Source: Mesodorylaimus sp. YZB2_4
Lineage: Eukaryota > Nematoda > Enoplea > Dorylaimida > Dorylaimidae
Assembly (NCBI GenBank): GCA_030248295.1
Contig: JASANH010000626.1
Coordinates: 248,001-312,000 of the forward strand
Reading direction: 5' to 3'
DNA: 64,000 nt
The position numbers and the translations under genes are program-made. How positions within the stretch are numbered: the first letter of the stretch is position 1; the number at the start of each line of letters is the position of its first letter. The notes below the pieces were generated by a model. That model saw only the letters and a list, made by a program, of their open reading frames with translations. It was not told the origin of the DNA and ran no database searches. Positions 54,763 through 64,000 of the stretch are shown here, piece after piece.

Positions 54763-55157
54763 TAGGGATAGGTCGGGATCCCGATCCCGAAATTGACAAT
54801 TATGATAGGCATATGCAGGCTAGTACACTCTGATCCATCATAAAGTTATTTGGGACGAAGCAGAAGCGATAAAGAGGCAGCAGCAACCAGCTCAAATCGA
54901 TAATGATAGAAACATTAATTTTACTTAGCCTACGCTGACCTTGATGGACGTTTATCGAAACTGCAAATGTACTCATCAAGTTCAGCTCACATATAATGAT
55001 TGAAAATCGACCTGAGAAAAAGCTTTAATAAACTGGGTGGATGACTAAAGTGTGCTTTCGTGAGGAAAATAGGCTCATAGATAGGCAAAAGACTTAAAAA
55101 TGTAAAAAATCCTATCCCGATCGGGATCTCGAAAAAGGTGATCCCGACCTGTCCCTA
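54763..55157. mobile_element. hAT-type MITE (395 bp) with perfect target duplication
   Basis: The ends TAGGGATAGGTCGGGATC (left) and TAGGGACAGGTCGGGATC (right, minus strand) differ at one of 18 positions. An identical 8-bp duplication, GGCTGTAG, flanks both sides (54755-54762 and 55158-55165). Eight-base duplication and TAGGG ends place it with hAT. There is no transposase. The perfect duplication suggests a comparatively recent insertion. GATCCCGATC palindromes recall the 7552-8206 element. Confidence 0.85.
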
Positions 55158-55165
55158 GGCTGTAG

Positions 55166-57426
55166 CATTCGCTTCAATTCTTTAGACTGCCACCAAGATT
55201 CATAAGGCGAATTTCACCTGGGCTCAGGCTCCCTCTAGGCCAGCATCGACCGATCCGCTGATCCGATCCAACTGCTGGATCGGCAAGTAATATTTTCCGC
55301 GCTTTATCTGCTTGGAAATGACAAAATGTGACAAACTATGACGAGAAGATCCGGTTTTTTCTCTCAAATCAGTATTCAATCTCGCTTTAGATGCTGATTA
55401 GCTCTCCTATGTCCTTTGGAGTGGTCGAACAACGAGTGACAGCGCGGAACCATGGCAGGTCGGCCGAGGGTTGCAGTGCCAAACACATCATCCCAACCCA
55501 TCTATCTTCTATTTTTTGAAGCAGATCGGTCGGATCGGGAAGCAGACCTAGGGTCGGATCGGTCGATGCTGGCCTCTAGGTTCATTCGCAGGCCGAACAC
55601 ACAAAAAATCTACATACATATGCAGACGATAAGGCATCTAAGGCCTATATATGAGACAAGTAAAATAGGTATGTATGGTAGGGTATGATGTAAGGTAGAT
55701 AAGATATGTGCCTACCTACATAAGGTACATAAGGCCTACGAGTAAGCTGCTGCATCACGGATCTACTTCTTACGTGAAATACTCTACAGTAGATATCCAT
55801 GATGTACACATAGGCCTAGGGCTAGAAAGTTACTGTTCAGATTTTCTTACCTAGGAATAGGCCTACGTGCTAGACCGGAATAAATCTGCCGGATCACGGG
55901 GAAATAACGACGTAGCCCAGCTCTCGATCGTAAGTGTGTCCAATATTCTAAATTTTTGTGGTTAGACGGCGGATTCAGAGCCAAACGAATGTCTGATCGA
56001 ATATTGATACTGTTGCGCCAAAACCGGCCAGCCAGCCGCACGCGCGTAGCTTTAAAAAACGCGCACAAATCTGGGCTGTTTTGCAGTAAGTAGTCGATTG
56101 GGCGGGAAGTTAAAAACGTAAGTAGCGCTATCACATGGCATCTATACCTACAGGCACAACATTATTTTGACTGACGATAAGCTGTGTCAATTGTAAGGCA
56201 CATTGCCCCAACACAAAATGCAGAGCAAACAGCAAATATTCTAAGTTAGCCTGAATGGAAGACACGACGGTGTCTTTGGCATGGAAGAACGAAGCAACGT
56301 TAGCAAATTTGTAATCAGAGTTCAAGTGACGCAATGGTCTCACAGCCAGTGATAAAAACTAGCTGACTTTTGCACGACCCAACGGGGCCCCTTGACACAT
56401 CGTACACAGTCGTGGATTCGATTAGCAGAACCCTGGCAGCATCAGTGACACTCGTGAACTGGGCAGACTGAGTAGGTATCGTTCGGATACCCATGTTTCA
56501 ACCCTTCGCAAAACTGAAAATCAACCTGAGAGGAGGATCTGATATATAACAGTCGTGCGAAGCAAGTAATACACAGCACGGTAAACAGACGGCAAGTGCA
56601 ACCAACAAAATGGCAAAACTATGTACTGTAAAAGGGGAGGGAGGGAAGGTCATCCCTCTACTGCCAGATGTCGACCCACATCCACATCAAGGCTTGTTGA
56701 AGTATTTCACGTCAGCCGACGAAGCCCCTCCTTGCTAAGGAAGATTTTGGAACCTACTACTTGTTTATACGAGTATCATGTGAGCTCGGCTCGGTGATTC
56801 GAACTCTGCTCGCCTTTCTTCTTCATAGACATATCACACAGGAATAGATGCTAAAGATCAAGACTAACTAGAAGAAGCCTCGATATCACCTCTGCAGTAC
56901 ATTGAAGATGTTGCGTATTAGACTCGGATTTTGACTTTCCATAAGAATAGGGTCACGATAAGAGGACCTGCGCGCGGCAGTGCTTAACAGTGCCATCCCG
57001 CTCCGACGCAAAGTGAGTCCAGCCGTATTGATACAAAGATACAAAGATGGAAAATCCTTAGTTTTGGTGCATCAATCAGGCTAAAGTTTTTTCTGCAGGG
57101 GATCGCAGTTTCTTGTTCTTATTTAAATGGGCATAGTTCGAGACCTTTGGCATGCACGCCAAAGTGGACTCTTTCAGATCCTAAAAATAAAGTCACTACA
57201 AGTTTTGGACGCGTTTCAGACCAGCCTACGTCTTCGTCGATCCACATGACATTTGTGCCAACCATCCATTATGGCGATTCAAAACCAGGTTCATCTTTTA
57301 AAAACATTTGTCGTCAACGTGGGGTGTGGGCGCATTTCGCCAGGCTCTGCACCCTCCTATATTTCGTAGTCACTCCTGACGATTCCATTGTTTGAATAAG
57401 TCTTTCAGTATTCTCTGGTCCAAACA
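55166..57426. other. Intergenic, no firm gene
   Basis: Two consecutive minus frames (56131-56343 and 55847-56134) have coding-like composition (e.g. ASFFHAKDTVVSSIQANLEYLL), but no ATG or domain. A TAAGGYMYATAAGGC-type AT-rich patch spans 55630-55740. Confidence 0.3.
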
Positions 57427-58099
57427 ATGACTCAACCATTTTTGATTACTGCGAGCTTTTTAATTTTGTCTATGGCTCTCCAAATCGACGCCGAGGATGA
57501 TCAGGCCCCACCCAACAACAAATGTGATCCTGGTGCTTTTCCAACCGAGCTAATCAGCTCTGGTGGTCAGCTGGCCATGTTCTGTAATCCAGCCCCTACT
57601 TGCCAAGCAATTGCACAAGGCACTGCTGTGAGTTGCGATGAGAACAGACGACACTAACTTGTAACTTTGATTGCATCATTTCTTTCAGACCTGCTCTGAA
57701 ACTTGGACGAATTCGTGCGCATCGACTGCTTATGCTGGGGCCATTCGATTAGACGGGGTCAATGATAAGGGTGCTGCAGGGTAATTCTTGTTGACAGTAT
57801 CCCTGGTGCCGTAGACTTTTATTGATTCCACCAAGATTTTCACTCATTCTTTAGCTACTCCGTTCAGTGTTGCCAGCACTCTGGCATTACTGCATCGAAT
57901 GTGATCAGAGTGGTCAATCGATTTTTGAAGGCCGATGACAGCTTCGTGGAAGAAGTAGACAGCAATGTCCTTCAACTGATTAGCAATGTTTTCGCTGTCG
58001 AGTAAGTTCCTATTTCGATCCCTTTTAGCTTTTTCTAATGATACCACATTTAGGAATGGCAAGCACATTATACAAATGACCAAAATCCGTTGCGCCTAA
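57427..58099 (+). CDS. Secreted Cys-rich protein, family unknown
   Basis: Four exons in phase: 57427-57627, 57689-57780, 57855-58001 and 58054-58099, giving 161 residues. A clear signal peptide (FLITASFLILSMALQIDA) is followed by a Cys-containing domain: KCDPGAF, LAMFCNPAPTC, TCSETWTNSC and VQCCQHSG, then a helical C-terminal stretch (VIRVVNRFLK, VLQLISNVFAVE) ending RCA. Nine cysteines lie after the signal peptide. Introns are short (53-74 nt) with good sites. I do not recognise the family; it may be a nematode-restricted extracellular protein. Confidence 0.72.
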
Positions 58100-59158
58100 A
58101 AATGGCTTGTTCGTTTTTATGAGAACCATAAACTAAAATGTCCTGATTTAGAAGGTATTTCAGAGACTGTTCCCATCCTCCGGTTTATATTCCCGCTCTA
58201 ATGCCTTGATTCTGTGACACATGCCCTATCGATGTTTATGTGATGAGTTTGACACGTGGGTTGGTCGTACATCCCATCTATCAAGTGATTAACAGGATGT
58301 TCAGGTTGGGCTAAGGCCTTGCCAAGACAGCTCGTTAGGGGCGTGTCAGAAGTATCGTACAAATTGCTTTTGACGTGATGATTACGGTAAGGTCCCAGGA
58401 TACACAGGTGAAGGTAGTCTCGGACAGGATTGTTCAGAGACAAAAAATTTTCTCGCGGAAAAACTTTGGTTTTTCAACAAAAGAGACTCCATGCACTTTC
58501 AAACCACCAGTATTGAGACTACTGTATGTTATGCTGTCCGGAGTCAAACGCAAATACAGCGGCGAAAAGGTTACCTTCGCTTAGGCTTGGCATGCAAATG
58601 TGGTTCCTCCTCTTTCTGCTGAAGAATGACAAGAATTACCCCTGCGTGCATCCAATCGCAATGATGCTCCAGTCTATCGTAATCGGGGGGTCTACATACT
58701 TATTCCAATTTGTGTGAATTCGTAAATGCATTTGTGTGTACCAGTCACAAGGTCAACCATACTTTTCTCCATCTTTTCAACAATACTTTCAAAACTGCGA
58801 AATCTGCCACACAATTACAGGCACTTGAAAAAGCACAGGAAGCTCAGGGTGAAATAGCGCACTCCAGTGATTCACTGATGCGCATTTATCCGACAAGTCA
58901 GAAATTTTCACGCTTTTTTCAGCCTCTGATATGAACCCCCACCCGTGTTGCTGCAGCAGCGCTTACTGTACAGGCTATTAGCTGAGATAACCTGAAACAA
59001 GCTGTATCGTTGTCCTCGGTCTCTTATTACCTCCAGACCAAATCCAACTTACAATTAGTGTATTCACTTACTGATAATCGATAATCGATAAAACTATAAG
59101 GAGAAACAGGGATATGGTACCGTTAATAGCAAAGGAAAATCTATGAATCTACTCACAC
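58100..59158. other. Intergenic, nothing recognised
   Basis: Short frames only; an ATAATCGATAATCGATAA palindromic motif lies at about 59073-59091, just beyond the 3' end of the minus-strand exonuclease gene. Confidence 0.35.
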
Positions 59159-61336
59159 TCATCCATCTAAAGACGATAGAACAACTGTCTCAAGCAGATT
59201 AGGCACACGTTCCTGATTGAAAAAATCTCGAACGTCCCGTTTTTTTCGTCTGGAAAACGAAGAAAGTTGTGATTGTTTCTTTTCACGAGGCATCGATTTC
59301 TCAAACACAGTTTCTTGAAACGTTTTCAACGATGCCCACGGTGTTTTCTTTCGGGGACCTCTTTTAGAGTCTGTTTTGTGAAAAGCATTTCTCCAAGCAC
59401 ATTCCAAATTGTTATCGAGCAAAATTCGGGCTTTGCAATAAAGGGTATGGGCTCTTTTAAGACTGCACCGATTTCCTTCTTCACTGCGGACATGTTTTTG
59501 AAGAAGACGTTTTAGCTTGAATCGCATGGAGCCCCGCAAGACGGTGAATGTTGGACACCAAGACCAGTCAGTTGGCTTACCATTTTGGTCGTAGGCCAGT
59601 TGGTCGAAAATCGATGCCGCCTCGTTTTTGCAGGCTTTGATAAACTCTCGGGCTGAATTCGGCATTTGTTTCCAGTACGTGGTAAATGAACGCTGAATAT
59701 GGCTGTTATATGATTCGGAGCTGACGATGTCAGTGGAAGTGCCAGGTTGGTCTTCATCGCGATCGATGGATATCTCTCGCTCCTGGACGATTCGAGTATC
59801 TCCGCTCTCCGAATCGCCATCTTCGTCATCGCTTTGGGAGCCTTGCTCCTCCATAGCTTCCTCTGTCGTCGCAATGAGCCCGTCGTCGATTGCTGGTTCC
59901 TCCAACAAGCCATGCTGCATGGCTCCACATTTTTCTTGTATGATTCTGTGATCGCCATCTTCTTCATTTACAGTTTCAGAGTTTTGGTGCAATGGGCCGT
60001 CTTCTCCATTGGCCCCGTCGTCGTCGGAACTCAGTTCTTCTTTCCCAATACCACTTTCGCACGAATTAGGTCCCGCCGTCGAAATGCGTGGACTCGAAGA
60101 TGTGTGGGAAAGGTCATCTGGAGTCTGTTCTTTGGCTAGGACCCTGCGTAACGAAGAATTATACAGGTTTTCCTTCTCCGATATTCCACACCAAGAGTAG
60201 ACTCTTTCTCTGACTCCTGGCATTGGTATGGCGTGGACATTGGAAGAGCACCAGACTCCGCCTGGGGTCAACCAATGCGTTTTGATCAATACAAGGAGAG
60301 CCACGTCCAACGAGGTCTGTGCGTCCCTGACAGCATAAGCGAGCAGTTTCCTTGGAATCTTTCCGAACGGAGGCATACCGTGCCAAGAGTGCTTATAGCC
60401 ACGACACGATTTGTCCAGCTTCACTCCGAATAAGGCGTCCGCAGCGTCCGCCAAGCCGTTACCGTGCCAGTTCATGTCATTTTTCAAACTATACATCCAC
60501 GGAGCTTGAGCATCCAAATAAGAGTTTTGTGGTACCAATAGTCCGAACGAGTTATACAATGAACTCCAATCGCAGTGCAAGGCCCAACCGAATCTGATTA
60601 TGCTAGGATCCAAAATAAACTTTACCAACGACTGGGGCAGGGCTGATGTCGGCAGTGGGTAGGGCAGATTGGACCAATGCTTGGGTTGAGTATTCAATTC
60701 GATGCCGCCGTCCCAATTGTGCGGTCTGGCCAAAGCGTACAAGTCGAATACAACAACGAGACCGTCAAAGTTGGCGGCTTGAAGTAGCCTCGCGAACATG
60801 CCCTTGGCGAGTCGACTGTGAGCTCGAATTGTTCGCCATTTTGATTCCCAATCACGGAACGGGACGCAGTCACTTTCCATTTCCACATCGACACCGATGA
60901 CGCCAGGCAATGTTTCCGAATTGAGCAGCCTCTGGCAATACTCATCGCAGTCGTTATAATTCCTCACGTACACCCATTCCGTGGGCTCGGTTGGCTGTCG
61001 ACCAAAATGGTGTTGAAACATCACTTGGACGTCCTTGACTGAATGATTCTTCGATGACCAATCTTTTAAACCTTCGTTGGCCACTGTCATGGCTGCCTGG
61101 TGGCTATTCAAAAGATCATAGTCAAAGTTAGGAAATAATTTGCGCCAATCGATAGCCTTTGACGGATCATCACCTTTATATTTGGTTTTCTTTCTTCGAC
61201 AGCGACGACCATCCTTGCCATATTCGTATTCGTCATCGTCATAGTCATCATCGTCGTAGTCATCGTCGTAGTCATCTGAGCAATATTCCAACGCCGAAAT
61301 CGAGTCCACTATAAAACCTTCGTCCGACACCTCCAT
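59159..61336 (-). CDS. DEDD-type 3'-5' exonuclease-domain protein
   Basis: A single uninterrupted frame. I start at ATG 61336 (MEVSDEGF), giving 725 residues; upstream codons are open but only from a TTG. The N-terminus has an Asp/Tyr-rich acidic run, then a basic patch (RRCRRKKTKYK). Residues ~120-335 form an RNase D/WRN-like exonuclease domain: Exo I GVDVEME (D150, E152), VVFDLYAL, Exo II FGWALHCDWSSLYNSFG and Exo III LLAYAVRDAQTSLD. SLVKFILDPSIIRFGW matches the usual spacing. The C-terminal half is acidic (EEDGDH, SDDEDGDSE), then a basic helical region (LKRLLQKHVR, RGPRKKTPW). The four acidic ligands appear present, so it may be active, perhaps in RNA or DNA 3'-end trimming. It matches no single subfamily (EXD2, MUT-7, WRN) clearly. 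Confidence 0.8.
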   Translation of the reverse strand: MEVSDEGFIVDSISALEYCSDDYDDDYDDDDYDDDEYEYGKDGRRCRRKKTKYKGDDPSKAIDWRKLFPNFDYDLLNSHQAAMTVANEGLKDWSSKNHSVKDVQVMFQHHFGRQPTEPTEWVYVRNYNDCDEYCQRLLNSETLPGVIGVDVEMESDCVPFRDWESKWRTIRAHSRLAKGMFARLLQAANFDGLVVVFDLYALARPHNWDGGIELNTQPKHWSNLPYPLPTSALPQSLVKFILDPSIIRFGWALHCDWSSLYNSFGLLVPQNSYLDAQAPWMYSLKNDMNWHGNGLADAADALFGVKLDKSCRGYKHSWHGMPPFGKIPRKLLAYAVRDAQTSLDVALLVLIKTHWLTPGGVWCSSNVHAIPMPGVRERVYSWCGISEKENLYNSSLRRVLAKEQTPDDLSHTSSSPRISTAGPNSCESGIGKEELSSDDDGANGEDGPLHQNSETVNEEDGDHRIIQEKCGAMQHGLLEEPAIDDGLIATTEEAMEEQGSQSDDEDGDSESGDTRIVQEREISIDRDEDQPGTSTDIVSSESYNSHIQRSFTTYWKQMPNSAREFIKACKNEAASIFDQLAYDQNGKPTDWSWCPTFTVLRGSMRFKLKRLLQKHVRSEEGNRCSLKRAHTLYCKARILLDNNLECAWRNAFHKTDSKRGPRKKTPWASLKTFQETVFEKSMPREKKQSQLSSFSRRKKRDVRDFFNQERVPNLLETVVLSSLDG

Positions 61337-62711
61337 TTCCTGAAGAGAGGGGTTATGAATCTCTGAAAAGATAATACGGATGATTGGGCACGGATGCGCA
61401 ATACCACGTTGGCACCCTTTCAACACGCCTTCGCTCCTTTTACAGTCACCTATCCAGTATGTCAGCCATATTTTTTAACATCCAGCTTATCTAACTTTTT
61501 TGCACAACTCGACACCAATTTCAAAAATGTTCTAGCTCCTGATCTAGACCCAGTTGAGCCAGGGTAGGTTACTGTGCGTAATATCATGATACTAATGTAT
61601 GGCAAAGTCGCGAAACTTGGCAATATGCAACACTGCAATGATGAAAACGCATGTTATAAAAAAAATTAATAACTGGGCTCAAAAAGTTGCAAGGGATTGA
61701 AGTTCCCAAAGATGAAAACTTGTACCGAGCAAAGGACTCAGGATGTACAGGATACTTTAACGCAAAACATTGGGTGAACAGGCTGGGCCAGCGAAGACCC
61801 CTCATTGACTGGCTCATATCCAGAAATGGCGACGCGCCGTTGACCTCTCGGCCGGCGTGGTTAGACTGTCTTATATCAACAATACAATCTCCTTTTTCGG
61901 GCAGGGACAGGGCGCTGTTTTCATATACCAACACATACGTACATACACAGTACAGCGAACGTCCAGACCCGGGGGCTGGCATGAGTCCAGGATGGAGATA
62001 CTGCGAAGCAAGGGGTTTTATCGATCCTTGAAACAAGAACTAGCAGCTGCGCTACCCAACGTGAGCATAGTCCGCACCCAGCAGTGGCCGCTTTTCTTCT
62101 AATCGTGAGAGCTCTTCTCTATCTTAGCAAAAAAGGTAAATCAAACACACCCTATCACTTGCCAGTTCGCACCGGCAATACTTTGATGACAACTTACAAT
62201 AAAAGCCTTCACTTCAGCGTAAAACATAACTGCTCTTACCTATTTACAAACAGGAATTTTCGACCAGTTTTAGTGGTCGAAATGAAAGATTTTGCTCTTC
62301 GTCGCTAGTATCTGCGCAAAACCAGTACCTACGTGTCGTCCTGGAAGGCTACTATGAAGATCCAGACCAACGTTTCGCCTTTTCATTCGTCGCACCACAT
62401 CACTCCAGCTCCATCTACTACACAGCTGTTTGCATAGTAGTCGATTCATCGACTGCCGGGCCTTCGCCCCGCTGCTAGAGCTCTCCCGTGCGAAGTGAAC
62501 GTTTCGTTCCTAGCTTCAATGGAGCAAAAGTTCAGAAGAAAACTTTTTACATGTTCTGAGTCAAAACTTGGGGAAGAAACCAGCACGACACCTGCTGGCA
62601 GATCGACCTCCTACTCCTTGCTTGCAGTCCCCGTAGTCATGTGGCTCTGAAACAAGCTGAGGTCTTGTGGTCTTTGGTTTTGACGGATACAATACTTTGA
62701 GAAAACTAAGG
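61337..62711. other. Divergent intergenic region
   Basis: Between the exonuclease (minus) and the F-box gene (plus). No supported gene; the 61584-62102 frames overlap on both strands. Confidence 0.35.
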
Positions 62712-63986
62712 ATGGACAATGATTTTATTCTTAGTCGTGTCTGCTCTAATCTGCCTTTGAGTCAGTGGCTCGTCTTTGAAGCAGTGTCCCCCACGTGGGC
62801 CACAATCTTGTCCCGATCCTGGCGTACAGTCAAATCTCTGTCCATCTGTAACAATTTCTTCGATTCCTACGAAAACTATCCAACAAGAATCGATGAGAAG
62901 AAGGAAATAGAAATCTGCATGGTCCTTAAACGATGCGGTCCATATTTGAATAGATTGCATCTGGCACCAGTCAACGTCCGAAAGCCATTCTTTCGCAATG
63001 TCCGTCGATTCACAGCCAGGCACGAGGTCAGCGAGAGAGTCTTATCAGCCATTTGCCAGTATTGCAAAAAACTGAAAGCCTTGGATTTATCTTATCACAT
63101 ATTCCCAACATGGTCAGTTTTCGAATTACTAGCCGAAATTTCACCTGATATTCAAATTCTGCTATTGGAAATCTGTCGATTAGATGAAAACCTTCCTTCC
63201 GAAAATGGTATGACTGAGCTCATGGACACTATTTTCGATAGACTGACCAACTTGAAAGTGTTTAGTTTGTGGGGTAGCTGCTACGGCTATTGGACAGTCA
63301 CTGAGAGAAGTTTCCGAAGGGCCCCAGCAGCTCTCGAATATCTCGACATCTCGCAGGGCTTCACGGCCAAAATTACGGCTTTTGATACTTGGATTCCAAA
63401 TTTGGTTGCCTTGAAACATTTACACTTAGAGCGTACCTCAATCACCGATACTGATTTGCAAGTGCTGATACAGACTTGCCAGTTTACGCTGCGAGGCTTG
63501 ACATTGGCTTACGCAAAATCTGTCACCGACTTTTCACTGATCGCGTCATTTTCGAAATTAAAATACCTACGTTTGGATGGTAATCGAGACCTCTTCCGCG
63601 ACCAAGCCTTGGAGAGCATTTGTCAATCATGCACCGACCTTCGGCTCTTATCACTAGAAAATTGCAACAGTTTAACAGTACCTGGAATACGAAACATCAG
63701 TAGTCTTCGGAACCTTCGTCATTTGAGCCTTTGTAGTATCCTATCTATGAACGACGAGTGCTTGACACAAATTTGCAAGCATTGTTGTCGATTGAGAAGT
63801 TTGCAATTGAAATATTGCAAAAAATTGACATTGTGCGGCTTGGTGCATTTGCCAGACTTGGTTAAATTGAAGCATTTAGGTGTAAGCGGACTGGCTGCTT
63901 TCGATCAACCACTGGCAGAGTGCCTGAGATTGAGATGTGGAAAGTTAAGCACGATTGAGGCGTTCAATTGCGTCAATTATCGCTAG
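62712..63986 (+). CDS. F-box/leucine-rich-repeat protein (FBXL-like)
   Basis: A frame of 424 residues from ATG (MDNDFILSR). The N-terminal ~45 residues fit an F-box: ILSRVCSNLPLSQWLVFEAV then TWATILSRSWRTVKSLSI, the Skp1-binding fold. At least eight cysteine-containing leucine-rich repeats follow, such as YCKKLKALDLSYH, QTCQFTLRGLTLAYAKSVTD, SCTDLRLLSLENCNSLTVPGI, HCCRLRSLQLKYCKKLTLCGL and LKHLGVSGL. Such proteins are substrate receptors of SCF ubiquitin ligases. It ends 14 bases before the window edge. The stop follows directly after LRR material, so the C-terminus may be short. Confidence 0.82.
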   Translation: MDNDFILSRVCSNLPLSQWLVFEAVSPTWATILSRSWRTVKSLSICNNFFDSYENYPTRIDEKKEIEICMVLKRCGPYLNRLHLAPVNVRKPFFRNVRRFTARHEVSERVLSAICQYCKKLKALDLSYHIFPTWSVFELLAEISPDIQILLLEICRLDENLPSENGMTELMDTIFDRLTNLKVFSLWGSCYGYWTVTERSFRRAPAALEYLDISQGFTAKITAFDTWIPNLVALKHLHLERTSITDTDLQVLIQTCQFTLRGLTLAYAKSVTDFSLIASFSKLKYLRLDGNRDLFRDQALESICQSCTDLRLLSLENCNSLTVPGIRNISSLRNLRHLSLCSILSMNDECLTQICKHCCRLRSLQLKYCKKLTLCGLVHLPDLVKLKHLGVSGLAAFDQPLAECLRLRCGKLSTIEAFNCVNYR

Positions 63987-64000
63987 TCATTGTCTCTTGT

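Overview
The window is eukaryotic nuclear DNA from a nematode. A complete cuticle-collagen gene (50.9-52.5 kb) carries the nematode cuticle N-terminal domain and ends in [13 protein letters not shown]. Several start codons sit 2-22 nt after a pyrimidine-rich AG, as expected for spliced-leader trans-splicing, and four genes are packed head-to-tail like a nematode operon. The species cannot be named. The many interspersed repeats and a neuregulin-like gene argue against a compact Caenorhabditis-type genome. Exon models come from reading frame, GT/AG sites and phase, with no transcript evidence.

Region 1 (1-14.9 kb, minus strand) is a tight cluster: succinate-semialdehyde dehydrogenase, UBE2T (Fanconi E2), BCD1/ZNHIT6 (box C/D snoRNP assembly) and DNA ligase IV, with coding gaps of only about 130-210 nt. 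Their introns hold SINEs, hAT-type MITEs and long G/C homopolymers. Region 2 (15.5-24.3 kb) holds an orphan gene, two tandem paralogues for small membrane proteins with Ser/Lys-rich tails (minus), a four-helix membrane protein (plus) and a neuregulin-like gene with Ig domain, EGF domain, membrane segment and cytoplasmic tail (plus). That last gene has two mutually exclusive exons for the C-terminal third of its EGF domain, as in vertebrate NRG1 alpha/beta.

Region 3 (25.5-30.4 kb) has a VMO1-family secreted protein (minus) and a single-exon COG2 Golgi-tether gene (plus). Region 4 (30.4-38.1 kb) is a gene-poor repeat desert: SINE, fold-back element, hAT-like element, a second TIR element and degenerate minisatellites. 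Region 5 (38.1-43.7 kb) has IFT46 (minus, with X-box-like sites upstream), a small intron-bearing gene for a bacterial-type SleB cell-wall hydrolase (minus; a strong horizontal-transfer candidate) and an unidentified 418-residue protein (plus).

Region 6 (46.6-54.4 kb) has two tandem insulin-like peptide genes (plus), the cuticle collagen and a geminin-like gene (both minus). Region 7 (54.7-64 kb) has a hAT MITE with perfect 8-bp target duplication, a secreted Cys-rich protein, a DEDD 3'-5' exonuclease-domain protein (minus) and an F-box/leucine-rich-repeat protein (plus). Functional themes are genome maintenance (LIG4, UBE2T, geminin, possibly the exonuclease), growth-factor signalling (neuregulin-like, insulins), cilia (IFT46) and cuticle.
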